Shown here piece by piece: positions 1 to 11,655 of a DNA stretch of 64,000 bases. Origin of the DNA: Takakia lepidozioides (taxonomy: Eukaryota > Streptophyta > Takakiopsida > Takakiales > Takakiaceae); contig CM060732.1 of the NCBI GenBank assembly GCA_030704615.1, positions 68,617,053-68,681,052 of the forward strand. Direction: 5' to 3'. Under the pieces are notes generated by a model. The model saw only the letters and a program-made list of their open reading frames with translations, ran no database searches and was not told the origin of the DNA. A program made the translations under genes and the position numbers. The first letter of the stretch is position 1; the number at the start of each line of letters is the position of its first letter.

Positions 1-2455
1 TTGGTTTAATGCGATAGTAAAAGCCTATTAGTTTCATAAAGCGAGTCAATCACCATAGTTACGGTATCTTATGACCAATCATCCTTCCTGCATCGATTTG
101 TGAACATGACCGATCTAATGCCTTGGAGTTTGACGGATTTATGCCTGTGGGTGGTTGCGCATAGGTGGTTACGATTTCGGATATAGAATTTCCTCTATCT
201 TGCTACGGCCATCTCCTCGTGGTTTTTGGCTTATGCGCAGGGTTCGAATCATGGAGGAGAGGCTCTGTGTGGGAAGGCCATCGCTCAGAGACAGAGAAGG
301 TGAAGATCCTCGCCGTGATACGTTTCTTTTCTGCTCATGTTTATGTTGCATTTGCTCGTTATCCCCGCTTGGTTCTTCCCCATTTTCTTCTTCGGGCATG
401 ATGTGCAGGTTTGAGAAGACTTCTAGAGAGCTTGAAAGTTATTAGGAACTCGTGCAACGCGATGCAATGTAGTGTCGACTTTCTGCCACAGGTATTTTAC
501 TACGAACCGTGTTTCATCCTTTTTTTTTTTCTCTTTTTGTCTTACACTGACTTACCTCTTTCATGCTTGTTATCTGTTTCTCTGTGGAAATGCAACATAA
601 CTAAAGACCTTGAAAAAATGAAAGCTATTTGAGGGCCTACTGCCCCATATCATCGCGGAGTGATCTTTTTCATTTTACTTGTAGAGACTTTGTTTTCAGA
701 TCTAGTTGATTGTCATGGCTTCCATGGCCAGTCCAGACCAATGCCTAAAAAATTACCATATCAAACTAGTGACTTGTAGAAGTCATCCAAAAGCCAGATT
801 CACCCTAACATATACTTCAGCTTAAGCATTAGAAAGCTGAGATAGTGATAATGTCAATAAGTTGTCACATCAACCTAATAGGCTCTGACCATAAGCCAAG
901 AAACTGAAAACCACAAAATTGTTCTCATAGACGTTAGGGCATGCTCATTCCTTCCTCTCTTGGCAGGACAAAACGTTTAGTGCTTGATATTGAGTATGAT
1001 AAAAATAGAGAGATCTACTACAGGTTATAAATATTTGATAGCTATTAGTTGAAGTAAAAACCAGCAATGATAAGTCCTCAAATGTTTCACTAAGCAAAGC
1101 AAAACACTGTGTCTAATCTGATATGCTATAGAATGAACTCCATTTGAAATGAACAAACATGTAATATAACTAGCTACTATCATAATAGACAATGCATTAC
1201 ATCTGAAACATGTCTATGCAATGTCACGACAGTAGCCTGCCATTGTGCTTGGTCTCTGATGACAAAGTTGGGGCATTGGCAAATTCGTGATGGCTGTAAG
1301 TGCAGGTTGCATTGGCTGACCTGAATTTCCATTGACTCCCTTGTCTCCTCTCCTTCTTTCCAACACTCTCCTTCTTGCTGCTCTTTGAGTAGGACTTGAC
1401 ATTCCAAGGTTTACACCATGATAGATGTTTGGATTAGCAATCACCCCCATGGATGGAACTTATCAGTCTTATTCCTGGACCTCATTTGAATTACCGGCAA
1501 TAAGTCAAAGAAGGGAGGTCCAAGCGAGCAGAAAATTGGGTCAGTGCTATGAGTGTGCCCGGTTAGCATTTGGAAGTACATAGCTCAATATTTGCTTTCT
1601 TAAGAAAAGAATTGCCATGCCTGTTTTGCCTGCCATGGTAAGTACATCGGCATCCAGCGCATCCATCATGGGGAGGTGATGAATGTACTTCTGCAGCTGT
1701 TCAGGCAATTCTTGTCAGCCATGGATTGTGTGGATGTGGACAATCTGTTACTGGTTCTTAACCCAGTGAGTCCATAGTTGGGCTGAGAAATGCAGCTCAA
1801 TGCAGATGTTGTGAGGAGCTCTGACATCTAATGGGGGCTTTGTTGTGCGTAGGCTGGAGGCACTTACTAGCTCTTGGCTTCTTCACATTAATAGGAGCTC
1901 TGGTGATCACATTATTGGGTGCTATCACTGTATTCGTGATAAAAAGAGCGATTCAGGTGATCACGTGTAATTGTTCTTATCCTCTTATCGTGCTCGACAG
2001 TAGCAGTTCTGGTGATCATCATATTAATGCCCAGTGTGTTTACTTGAGAAAGGTATGTGGTGAGGACTGATCTTTGTCGGATCCTCTTTATTTGTGATTA
2101 TTCATGTGAGGTGGTGACACCCAAGTAATAAAATTCATTTGGTCTATCCTTTTATAACATGATGGGGTGTTCTTCCAAATGAGTCCTCTTGAGTGCTTTG
2201 GGGAAACAGAAAGTAGCATCTTCTACTCACAACAAATGGATGTTTCCTGCAATTGTATGAAGAAAACATGAAGGCCGACAGCTGAAGTGAAGGCATTTTC
2301 AGGTAGTAGACATTCTGTCACTAGGGAGAAGTATAGGATTTTGTGCATGGCTTGACTCACCCGCTGAGCATTAATCTTTGTTGCCCATTTTCATCACTTG
2401 CCAATGTTTGTCGCATATTTGTTAAGTCAAATGGAAAGATTGGGTAGATTTTATG
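1..2455. other. Flank with no confident gene
   Basis: I see no recognisable protein domain here. Short open frames exist on both strands. One minus-strand frame at 1214-1450 is rich in Arg and could be a terminal exon, and one plus-strand frame at 1831-2070 has a hydrophobic stretch, but neither has a recognisable family signature or a convincing splice context. This stretch and the sequence after 18519 were contiguous before the Copia element inserted. Confidence 0.5.
2451..2455. repeat. Target site duplication of Copia element, left (TTATG)
   Basis: TTATG lies directly before the left LTR and again at 18515-18519 directly after the right LTR. A 5-bp duplication is the normal product of Copia integrase. 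It shows that the two LTRs belong to one insertion event. Confidence 0.93.
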
Positions 2456-2720
2456 TGTTGAACTCACGAGTACTATTCCAGAGGATCCATTGGACCTGAA
2501 TACAAAGAGAGCAGGAACTAACCTATTTAACTACATGACCATGGCCCAAAGTCAACAACCATGAAGGCAAAGTAATCTAACTATGGGATAGAAACAGAAC
2601 AGTTTCGGTGCAAGTTTCGGTGCATGCAGTCGGTGCCATAAAGCTCCGATACTTAAGGGAGGACTGATCTATCTGTATACTCTAGAATTAGCAAAGCCTA
2701 TCTTTAACATAAAGCTAACA
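2456..2720 (-). repeat. Copia 3' LTR (left)
   Basis: This 265-bp LTR is nearly identical to 18250-18514; I find only two differences, near plus positions 2514 and 2617. TG/CA ends are present. Few differences between LTRs of one element usually mean a recent insertion. Confidence 0.93.
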
Positions 2721-2731
2721 ACCTCCCTCAG
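2721..2731 (-). promoter_or_regulatory. Polypurine tract of Copia element
   Basis: On the minus strand a purine-rich run (TGAGGGAGGT) directly abuts the 3' LTR. This is the expected place for the plus-strand primer of an LTR retrotransposon. Confidence 0.75.
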
Positions 2732-2831
2732 TCCTCAAACCACCACAATAGCTCTTCTACCTGTTGACAATGTCGCAAACTAATTGGCTAAGGGAAGCTC
2801 CGGTTAGAAAATTTCAAAGCAGTTGATGCCC

Positions 2832-4330
2832 TCACTCTTGAATGGTGCACAAGCTGTGAACTCTAAGATCTTTCCTGAACTTCTCAAATTTGATTTTGCC
2901 GAGTGGTTTGGTGAGTATGTCTGCAATTTGGTCTTTCGTTGGAACATGGATGAGGTCAATTTCACCACTCTCAACTTTCTCTCTAATATAGTGGTGGTGT
3001 ACCTCAATGTGCTTTGTCCTGGCATGAAAAACTGGGTTCTTTGCAATCTTTACACTGCTTTGATTATCACAAAAGAGAGCAGTAGGTCCAACCTCCAAAA
3101 TGCCCAATTCTTCAGCTAGTCTCCTCAGCCAAGTAATCTCCTTGGCTCCCTCTGTCAAAGCACGATATTCCGCCTCGGTTGATGATAAATCAATAGTTGG
3201 TTGCTTCTTCGACATCCAGGTTATTGCACTCTCCCCTAATCGAGCCACGTAACCTGATGTGGAGTGCCTCGAATCACTGTCTCCTACCCAATCTGCATCA
3301 GTGAATGCATTTAGAATGCTTTCATCTCCCTTGCGAAAGAATAGTCCGTAGTCCAGTGTTCCTCTTACATACTTCATCACTTGCTTAACTGCATCGAGAT
3401 GGGCTTGTTGTGAAGCCGACAGGAACTTGCTGACTATGGAGACAGAAAACATCAAGTCTGGTCTTGTATTTGTTAGGTACACGAGCTTCCCTACCATCCT
3501 ACGATACACAGCTGGTTCGGTAGCAGGTGATCCCATATCCAATGACAATTTCAGTCCTTCAATCATGGGCACGGTGGCAGGATTAGCATCCCAAAGACCG
3601 AATTCCTCAATCATCTTCTTCGCATATGTCCTCTGTGTCATCAGTATTCCTCTTTCTAGATGCAATAACTCAGCCGCCAAGTACAAACTAGCAAGTCCCA
3701 GATCTGACATTTCAAATGCTTCTTTCAATTGATCTCTCAACCATTGAATCTTCTTGTGGTGATTGCCAGTGAGAAGTAAGTCATCCACATAAAGAACTAG
3801 AATGATGATCATACCATCTATTCTGAAGTAGTACAAGTTATGATCTGCACCGCTTCTCTGCATACCTTGTGATTTCAGATAGGCATCAATTTTGGCGTAC
3901 CACGCTCTAGGGGCTTGCTTCAAGCCAGAGCTTTGAGAAGTCTACATACCAATGAATAATCCCCGTTGAATGTTCCCTCCGGTTGTTCCATGTATACTTC
4001 GTCATCAAGGTCTCCATTGAGAAATGTCGTCTTCACATCAAGATGGTAGATGGGCCATGTGTTGTATGCGGCTAGAGCAACTATGGTCCGAATTGTTCCC
4101 CACTTGACTACTGGCGCGAAGGTCTCATCAAAGTCGATTCCCTCCCTTTGCTCAAATCCATGAGCAACCAGCCGAGCTTTGAGTTTTTCTGGGGTGCCAT
4201 CAGCCTTGTGTTTCACTTTGAAAATCCATTTCGCAGTGATTGGCCTCTTTCCAAGAGGAAGTGGGACTAGTTCCCAAGTCTGATTCTTGGCAATGGAGTC
4301 TAGCTCCTATTTCATTGCATCCCTCCAGCC
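2832..4330 (-). pseudogene. Copia reverse transcriptase and RNase H, frameshifted
   Basis: Reading from about 4330 down, the minus strand encodes a Copia RT start, then the conserved DETFAPVV motif near 4130 and HLDVKTTFLNGDL. The catalytic LYVDDLL motif follows near 3790. RNase H follows with DADWVGDSDSRHSTSGY, SSTEAEYRAL near 3165, and the C-terminal KHIEVHHHYIREKV and DILTKPL motifs. The order and content match the C-terminal half of plant Ty1/Copia Pol. The frame breaks near 3925, just before the QAPRAWY motif, and an in-frame stop lies near 4305, so no continuous Pol can be made. The stop of the RNase H frame is at 2832. Confidence 0.92.
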
Positions 4331-4424
4331 AGAAATTTTTAGCCTCGGTGAAGGTTGAAGGTTTATAAGGAACCTCGAGTGTGTTTACCTCATAGTCCTG
4401 TAGATGTGCGGGGCGTCGTCGTTG

Positions 4425-5234
4425 TCAGACTGGACAAATGGGGGAGACAGGTCTGTACAGTGCAACTCTGGGAGATCCAAGTTCGGGCCCTGGTTTCTCA
4501 AGTGGTGGTTGTGCGGGGACAGAATCTGGTTCTGGAGTGACTTGAGATTGGAGTGTAACCTCATTTGAGCCCTCTTGATCAGCATGAATCGGAAGATCAA
4601 CATGTAGATCTAGGGATTTCGGTGATGAGGGTGTTGAGTTAACACCAATGGCCAGGGGAGACTCTTCCAAGTTGTCTGTCGGTGGAGTAGCATAAATAGT
4701 TGGTGGATCTATACTTACGGGCTGTTCTATGAATCGGACATCTCTGCTGATGAAAATCTTCCTTGAGAGAGGATTATACAGCCTGTATCCTTTTGTAGTG
4801 GTGTCATATCCAACAAAAATGCATTCCTTAGACTTAGAGTCTAATTTGCTGCGTAACTTATGTTTCTCTATGTGAACATAAGAGATGCTCCCAAAGACTC
4901 TCAAATGGTTCAAGTCTGGTTTGATACCTGAGAAAAATTCGTAAGGAGTTGACCCTGAGTTCGCTTTTGATGGAGATCTGTTCAGCAGATACGCCCCTGT
5001 GTTCACCGCTTCAGTCCACAGATACTTGGGTAGAGTTTTTTCCAGTAAAAGACTTCTTGCATGTTCAAGAAGCGTTCTTTTTTTTCGTTCGGCGACACTA
5101 TTTTGTTGTGGTGTATGGGGCTGAGGTAAGTTGGCGTTGGATGCCGGTTGCTTGCAGAAATGCCGTGAACTCTCCCGATAAGAATTCTCCACCCCTGTCT
5201 GTGCGAAGCTTGACAATAGATATGTCAGTGGCAT
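4425..5234 (-). pseudogene. Copia integrase C-terminal part and linker
   Basis: The frame contains HTPQQNSVAERKKRTLLE, which carries the third acidic residue of the integrase DDE triad. It continues with WTEAVNTGAYLLNRSP and VFGSISYVHI, then KECIFVGYDTTTKGYRLYNP, typical of the Copia integrase C-terminal GKGY-type region. It is in a different frame from the upstream integrase segment; the shift lies near 5115. A hydrophilic Pro/Ser-rich linker ends the frame at 4425. Confidence 0.9.
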
Positions 5235-6554
5235 TTTCTATCATAGCTTTAAACACTTTGAAGTGTTTCAAGGCCTCACTCTTAGCCTTTAGGAAATACA
5301 CCCAAGTAAACCTACTATGGTCGTCTGTGATGGTCATGAAATACCTTGATCCTGAGAGTGATGGCACTGGGAGTGGACCACATAGGTCCATATGCACCAA
5401 TTCGAGGATTTTCTTTGCCCTGTTTTGAGATGACCGAGGAAATCTTTCCCGGTGCTGCTTCCCCATGAGACATGCACCACACACCTCTTTCAGTAACGGC
5501 AGTTTCAGTATTCCTTCCGCTTTGTTGTGATTTGACAGATAATGGAGTCCGTGAAAGTTCAGATGCCCAAGCCGTCTATGCCACAATCTAGCAGAAGTAT
5601 CATCTTCTACAGAGAGAACTTCAGTACTGTCTACGACATGAGATTCTAGTGATCGTGAAGAGTGTGATTCTACTTTATACAAACTATTCTCTGGGTCCCT
5701 ATTACCACTGAGTCTAATCGTGTGTGGAGATTTTGAGTCTACAAAAATACATTTTCTAGAACTAAAAATTCCTAAGTGACCTGAATCTGTCAAGGCACCT
5801 ACAGAAATCAGATTTTTGTTAACTCCAGGCACGTAGAGAACATCAGTTATCTTTTTTATTGCTCCATTTGAAAGCTGCAGGTTGGCATGGCCTTTGTCTG
5901 CCACATTGTGATGTTGTCCCCCAACTGATCTCACGGTGTTTGTATGAGCTGGTATTACTACGTTCTGTAGCAGGGACTTGTTCCCAGAGATATGTCTACT
6001 AGCTCCTGAGTCTACGTACCAATCAGACTCTTTCCCTACGTCCATGGAAGTTAATGCGACTTCTAGCATATGAGCTAAGTCGGCAATATCATCATCCTCA
6101 GGGTCAGAGCCGTCTTGATCACTTTGATCATCTTCAACCATGTTGGCTTGCTGTGTGGAGCGAATCTTGAGGACTTCCTCATATGGCACAGCGCAGTTTC
6201 GAGCCCAGTGGCCGGGCTTGCCGCATCTGTTGCAACAAGATGTGGATTTATTGATGTGAAAGTTTCCGTGACTAGCCCCTCCTTCCTTTTGATGAAATTT
6301 CTTGAACTTCACCCAAAGTGCCTCATCCTCGTCACTGGTCTTCTTGCTCTTGAGCTCTCGTCGGGATTCTTCATACAACAGCATCCCAGAAAGTTCTTCG
6401 AAATCCGTTCTTCTTTGTAAGCAATCACGATTGATTGAGTGTAGTGCTCGTATGAATCTAGAAGGGCATTCACCATCTCTGAAAGAACATCATTCTCTAT
6501 GGTCTCTCCAAAACAAGCAAGTTGATTCACCATGCGTCTGCTTCCAACAGACAT
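5098..6554 (-). pseudogene. Copia Gag C-terminus, protease and integrase N-terminus
   Basis: From about 6530 down: a Gag UBN2-like segment (VNQLACFGETIEND and LLDSYEHYTQSI), a zinc knuckle CNRCGKPGHWARNC near 6215, and the protease motif YVDSGASRHISG near 6000. The GAG-pre-integrase domain (RLWHRRLGHLNFHGL) and the first integrase aspartates (HMDLCGPLPVPS and DDHSRFTWVYF) follow. A frameshift near 6410 separates the Gag segment from the zinc knuckle frame. Gag starts abruptly at VNQLACFG. About the first hundred residues expected for this family are missing and replaced by unrelated DNA. Confidence 0.92.
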
Positions 6555-7530
6555 TCACATTTTGCCTCGATTGTTCCACCATTGACTGAGGTCAGAAACG
6601 TATTCACTCCAGAGCTTCTCCTCGAGTCTCTGTTATCTATTTTTCGATACTTTCCTGTCGACCACATTGGCAGTAACATGTCAAAATCACTCCCCACCAT
6701 AGATCCACCAACGAGCTAACTTGCAGAATTCAACATAAAAATTTAGGGATGACTCTGATAGCAGGGGAAAACAGGGTGAAATATGTTGAAGAAGGTACAT
6801 TCAATAGCAGCACCTTGTTCTATGAATTGTGTTGTTGCCGCTGCTGTTTCCAGTTGACCATCTACCCACTTGTAGCCGTTGTGCTATTGAAAGAGATCAT
6901 AGGTCTCCAAAGCCTCCATACCATGTCCCTGCTCTGCATACCCTGCAAGCATCGCGTTCCATGACTCCACATCTCATTCAGCCATAGTGTTGAAAACTCC
7001 CTTCACATCCTTAATGCATCCACATTTGGCATACATGTCCACCAGGGCAGTGTTTAGAATGAGATCTGGTACATTTCCAGCTTTGACGATGTCACCATGG
7101 ACCTCTTTTCCCTTTTCCAAAGCTCCCAGGCATGCACACACATTGCAAACACAAACAAACGTGATGTGGTTGGGCTTCACCCCTTTGCGCATCATTTGCT
7201 CATAGGTCTCCAAAGCATTCCTACCACACCCATGCTTGGTAAATCCTGCCAACATTATATTCCACGTGGTCAAAGATCGTTGAGGCATTCTGTTCAAAAC
7301 TTGGTGAGCATGCATGATGCTCATGCACTTAACATACATGTTTGACATGGGTGCTGAGTAGAAAAACATTTGGCGTGAATCCACTTTGGATAATGTGACA
7401 GTGCAGCTGCTTCCATGCTATCCACGCCTCTGTACAAATCATGCATACATCCTTGCCGTGCTGCTAGCAGACGACAAATAACAGCCTAGATTTGTTCTAG
7501 GAAACACCCAACTCACCTTATCACCTTATC
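6531..7530 (-). pseudogene. PPR gene fragments, block 1
   Basis: The minus strand encodes plant PLS-class PPR motifs: MPQRSLTTWNIMLAGFTKHG, then a motif with GVKPNHITFVCV, then LVDMYAKCGCIKD. Frames are short and interrupted, with a stop in the MAE motif at 6974. The first 430 bases (6531-6960) match the sequence upstream of PPR coding at about 9900-10260 and 10450-10700, so this block begins with 5' flank and N-terminal-region sequence joined directly to internal PPR repeats. The junction with Copia gag is near 6531. The sense strand is the same as that of the host Copia element. Confidence 0.82.
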
Positions 7531-8126
7531 ACACTAGTTCCACAAACGTGATGTGGTTGGGCTTCACCCCTTCGCACATCATTTGCTCATAGGTCTCCAA
7601 AGCCTCCATCCCGCGCCCTTGCTGTGCATATCCTGCAATCATCGCACTCCACGATACCACATCTTGTTCAGCCATGGTGTCGAACACTCTTGTTGCATCC
7701 TCAATGCACCCACATTTTGCATACATGCCCACCAGGGTATTGTTCAAAATGACATTTGGTACAATTCCAGCCGTGACGATGTCGCCATGGACCTCTTTGC
7801 AAGCCCTTTTCCAGAGCTGCCAGGGTTGTGTTCAGAATGACATTTGGTACAATTCCAGCTTTGATGATGTCACAATGCAGCTCTTTGCCCTTTCCCAGGG
7901 CTCACAGGCTTGCACAAGCATTGCAAGTGCACACAAACGTGATGTGGTCGGGTTTCACCCCTTCGCACATCATTTGCTCATACGTCTCCAAAGCCTCCAT
8001 CACGCGCCCCCGCTGTGCATTCCCTGCGAGCAACGCACTCCACGACACCACATTTTACTCAGCCATATTGTTGAACACTCCCTTTGCATCCTCGATGCTC
8101 CCACATTTGGCATACATGTCCACTAG
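7531..8126 (-). pseudogene. PPR gene fragments, block 2
   Basis: Repeated partial PPR motifs on the minus strand include GMYAKCGCIEDATRVFDTMA, DVVSWSAMIAGYAQQGRG and ALETYEQMMCEGVKPNHITF. At least two copies of the same three-motif module (about 300 bp) are present, with internal stops and small deletions. Near-identity to the modules at 6974-7384 and 8746-9640 shows local duplication of one parent PPR gene. No complete frame survives. Confidence 0.82.
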
Positions 8127-8129
8127 CTT

Positions 8130-8745
8130 TGAATCTCTATTTTTCCTATGACGCCAATTAATGTCTCGATCTTCCACTTCAGCAGGTGAAGCCCAGTGAT
8201 TGGGGGAATCACCAGTTGACTAGAGGTCTAGATGCCCAACATGCTTGTTCACCCTGCCTCTTGTAAAGTAATCCAAGGTGCCCCCATTCGACGTCAAATG
8301 TAGAGAAAATGGCAGCCCCTTGTTCCTCAGAGCATCTGCATATTGTGCCCAACAAGACCCCCCACAATTTGTGCCCTTCAACCATTAAGTCAAAGAAAAT
8401 ATTGGCCATTGCTCATTTAACACAAATGTGTTTGTTATCAAAGACTAAAGCACATCGAGCCTTCCAGATGTGCCACAACCCCAGACCTCGAAGCGCATGC
8501 CAAACTTGACAAGACTGCCAGGGAACATCAACAGAGATATTAAGTAACATAATAAGAGGATCCCTGCAATCATAAATCCGCCAGTTCATGTACAAGGTAT
8601 GAACTTTGGACCAAATTGAGGCCGCAAAGGGACAAGTCAAGAAGCAGTGCTGAAAGGTTTCAATTTTCCCCAAAGAACAAGACCTGCACACATTGTTAGA
8701 CCGGGCTGAGAAAAGGATAAAGGAAGAATCTTGTTGCATAGCTCA
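8130..8745 (-). mobile_element. LINE fragment with zf-RVT domain inserted in PPR sequence
   Basis: The minus strand encodes CRSCSLGKIETFQHCFLTC followed by PFAASIWSKV and LWHIWKARCALVF. This is the zinc-binding region found at the C-terminus of plant LINE reverse transcriptases (zf-RVT). A second short frame continues to 8209. PPR sequence on both sides is interrupted (a PPR motif stops near 8128 and resumes near 8746), so the fragment lies inside the PPR block. No poly(A) tail is evident, so it may be an internal fragment. Confidence 0.75.
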
Positions 8746-9845
8746 GGATCACATCTGGTACGATTCTAGCTCTGACGATGTCGCCATGCACCTCTTTGCC
8801 CTTTTCCAGGGCTGCCAGGCTTGCACACGCACTGCAAACGCACACAAATGTGATGTGGTCGGGCTTCATCTCTTCACACATCATTTGCTCATATGTATCC
8901 AAAGCCTCCATCCCGCGCCCCTGCTGTGCATACCTTGCGAGCATCGCACTCCACGACACCACATTTCGTTCAGCCATATTGTTGAACACTCCCTTTGCAT
9001 CCTCGATGCTCCCACATTTGGCATACATGTCCACCAGGGCAGTGTTCAGGATCACATCTGGTCCTCATCTGGTACGACTCCAGCTCTGACGATGTCACCA
9101 TGCACCTCTTTGCCCTTTTCCAGGGCTGCTAGGCTTGCACACGCACTGCAAACACACACAAACGTGATGTGGTCGGGCTTCACCCCTTCCCCCATCATTT
9201 GCTCATAGGTCTCCAAAGCATTCCTACCACACCCATGCTTGGTAAATCCTCCCAACATTATATTCCACATGATCAAAGATCGTTGAGGCATTCTATAGAA
9301 CACTTGGTGAGCATCCATGATGCTCCCGCACTTAACATACATGTTGACAAGGGTGTTGAGGAGAATAACATTTGGCGTGAATCCACTTTGGATAATGTGA
9401 GTTTGCACCTGCTTTTCAGCTTCCAGGCCTTTCACCTTGATGCACTTATGCAAGAGACAAACATACGTATCTGAATATGCTGAAATGCCTCCTTGGTTTA
9501 AAGTCTGTAGAGCCTCTGTCAGTCTGCCTGCCTCACAAAGCATCTTCACATGCCCATAAGTGCCAGAAGAAGCATTGTGGACTCCCTCTCTTGATCCGCT
9601 TCCAGAAGCTGTGGTCACGGTTGAGGTGCCTGGTTTTATCAATTGTGCCGCTGCAGCTGCTGCCTTCAGTTGACCATCTACCCATGCAGGTTTCTTGTGG
9701 CTATTGATCCACAGGGAATCATAGGTAATCTTGTGCTTGAAATCTGGCCCTCTTGGAAGACTCTGTACCCACTCTCTATCCCTGCTCCTTCAGCTATCCA
9801 TGCGTCTGCACAAATCATGCATTCATCCTTGTCTTGCTGCTAGCA
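8746..9845 (-). pseudogene. PPR protein gene N-terminal half, frameshifted
   Basis: This is the best preserved PPR stretch. From about 9790 down it encodes an N-terminal leader (YDSLWINSHKKPAWVDGQLK), then MLCEAGRLTEALQTLNQGG, TYVCLLHKCIKVKGLEAEKQ and several PPR motifs of the PLS class. An apparent 11-bp insertion near 9056-9068 shifts the frame between VVPD and ILNTALVDMYAKCGS. After the shift a second frame continues to about 8746, where a LINE fragment interrupts it. PLS-class PPR proteins act in organelle RNA editing; with these breaks this copy cannot encode a working protein. No DYW domain follows here. Confidence 0.87.
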
Positions 9846-10869
9846 GCTGACAATAACAACCTAGACACCCAACTTAGCTTATGACCCTAGTTCCTATGCT
9901 GAATTGCGTCTGCTACTCTTTATAATCTAACAGGCATTCACCTTTTTGCCTCGATTGTCTCACCATTGACTGGGGTCACAAAAGTATCCATTCCACAGCT
10001 TCTCCTCATCTCTATTACATACTTTCCTGTTGTCACATTGGCAGTATCATGTCAAACTCACTCCTAACTAGATTCACTCAACCACCTAACTTGCAGAATT
10101 CAACATGGAAATTTAGGGCCGATTCTGATAAGAGGGAAAAACAGGGTGAAATGTGTTGAAGGAGGTGCCTTCAATAGAAGTGCCTGACTCTATCAATTGT
10201 GCCGTTGCTGCTGCCGCTTCCAGTTGACCATCTACCCATGTAGGTTTATTGTAGCTATCCTTCCACAGGGAATCATAGGTAATGTGGAGCTTGAAATCCA
10301 GCCCTCTTGGATGAATCTGGACCCACACTCTATCCCTGCTCCTTCAGCTATCCATGCCTCTGACAGCCTAGAATTCTACTAGCAAACACCCCAACCATAC
10401 TGGTGTGGAGTTCTTCCCCAAAACACCCCAACCCTACTTATCACAATCTGAAATGCATCTCTGTAATCCAACAAACATTCACCTTTTTGTCTCCATTGTC
10501 CCACCATTGACTGGGGTCGGAAAGTGTTCACCCCAAAGCTTCTCCTCACCTCTATTGTATGTTTTTGGATACTTCCCTACTGCCAGTTTGGCAATAACTT
10601 GCCAAAGTCACTCCAAACCACCACAGATCCACCCAACGACCTAACTTACAGAATTCAATATGCATCTTGCGGCCGAGTCTGATGAGAGGGCAACACAGGC
10701 TGAAATAGGTTGAAGAAGAAGGTGCCCTCACCACATTGTCCTTGACCTCGTATCCTGACCCATGGAGGATTTGACCGACCATCAACCCAAAATGACCTCT
10801 TGTGTGTGCTGCTTGTGTCTATAGTCAGGTAATGTCGGATTGGTCTATGAAATCGAACCACTACAGTGC
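9846..10869 (-). pseudogene. Repeated PPR 5'-flank and N-terminal fragments
   Basis: Two further copies of the PPR upstream region lie in tandem (about 9900-10370 and 10440-10800). Each contains the same sequence around the Gln-Leu-Glu-Ala-Ala-Ala-Ala leader region and the block beginning ACATTCAC. At 10113-10328 the minus strand reads YDSLWKDSYNKPTWVDGQLE, paralogous to the leader in the block to the left. These copies lack PPR motifs and cannot be genes. The Gypsy element enters this sequence at 10875. Confidence 0.7.
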
Positions 10870-10874
10870 AGCTG
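10870..10874. repeat. Target site duplication of Gypsy element 1, left (AGCTG)
   Basis: AGCTG directly precedes the left LTR and recurs at 17475-17479 after the right LTR. The five-base repeat defines a clean insertion. Confidence 0.93.
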
Positions 10875-11600
10875 TGTCGCGGCCCTTTGCCTTGAGAGCA
10901 GGGGGTCGGGACACATGAGGGGCTGCCCCTGTGGTGGGGGTAGCGGCAGCGATAGGTATGGGGGGCTGAAGCACCCTTGAGTGCCCAAGGCACTCAGGGA
11001 AGCGGAGGCGCTCACTAGGTGGAGCCCCGCACACCGGGTTGCGGTGGGGGTGGCTCCACAAGGGGTGGTGGTAGCTTAGCGGGACTTAGTGGGGGTGGCA
11101 TAGGACTCACCATGGGAGCGGAGACCTCGTGGTGGGAGTCGTGGGGAGTCTTGGGACTCATCGCGGTCCATAGGGGCCGTGGTGAGCGGGCCAAGACTCA
11201 CCGCGACTCATCACCGGGAGTCGAGGGTTTTCGTGGTGGTTCGCCATAAAATGGCATGGCTGGTTGTGAAACCCCCGCGGACACCTATATAAGTATATAT
11301 AGGGAGTAGTAACCCCGAGAACGGTGCAAGCCCGTTGGTGACCAAAAACTAGTGAGTAAGCGAGCGAGCCGGAAAGCGACCAAAGAGTGGGGAGCTGTTC
11401 CGGACTGCCATCTACCAAAGGGAATTCTCCTAGTCCCAAATAGGTGGAGGGTTTAGTGGGAAGCAAAGGGGGACCGTTATGTCCCGATGAGCAGCCAAAG
11501 CTCCAAGTTGGCCCGGGCGGCCAGGTTGGGAGTCAGGCGCGCGCATCAAAGCGAGTAACTATGACTTGAAGGGGAGCTTACCGAAGTGAGGTGCGCGACA
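10875..11600 (+). repeat. Gypsy 1 left (5') LTR
   Basis: This 726-bp LTR has a short inverted end repeat (TGTCGCG/CGCGACA). It contains a TATATAAG box at about 11286-11293 and would supply the element's promoter. Confidence 0.94.
11286..11293 (+). promoter_or_regulatory. TATA box in Gypsy 1 5' LTR
   Basis: TATATAAG lies in the LTR, with a second AT-rich TATATATAGG just downstream. The matching place in the right LTR reads ACAGAAG, as does the third copy, so only this LTR keeps the perfect first box. Confidence 0.5.
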
Positions 11601-11602
11601 CT

Positions 11603-11614
11603 TGGTATCAGAGC
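11603..11614 (+). promoter_or_regulatory. Primer binding site of Gypsy 1 (initiator tRNA-Met type)
   Basis: TGGTATCAGAGC begins two bases after the LTR. It is the usual complement of the 3' end of plant initiator methionine tRNA. Confidence 0.9.
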
Positions 11615-11655
11615 TTAGAGTTCAGTACGTGATCGTCCTTGGGATTGGCCTCATC

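Noticed and set aside
169-445. Overlapping open frames near the left edge
   Set aside because: They occur in three frames over the same bases, with no domain, no splice context and no start context. This is typical of chance frames.
6500-6560. Left terminus of a complete CACTA element at the Copia gag junction
   Set aside because: I looked for CACTACAAGA-type ends near 6531 and elsewhere left of the PPR block and found none.
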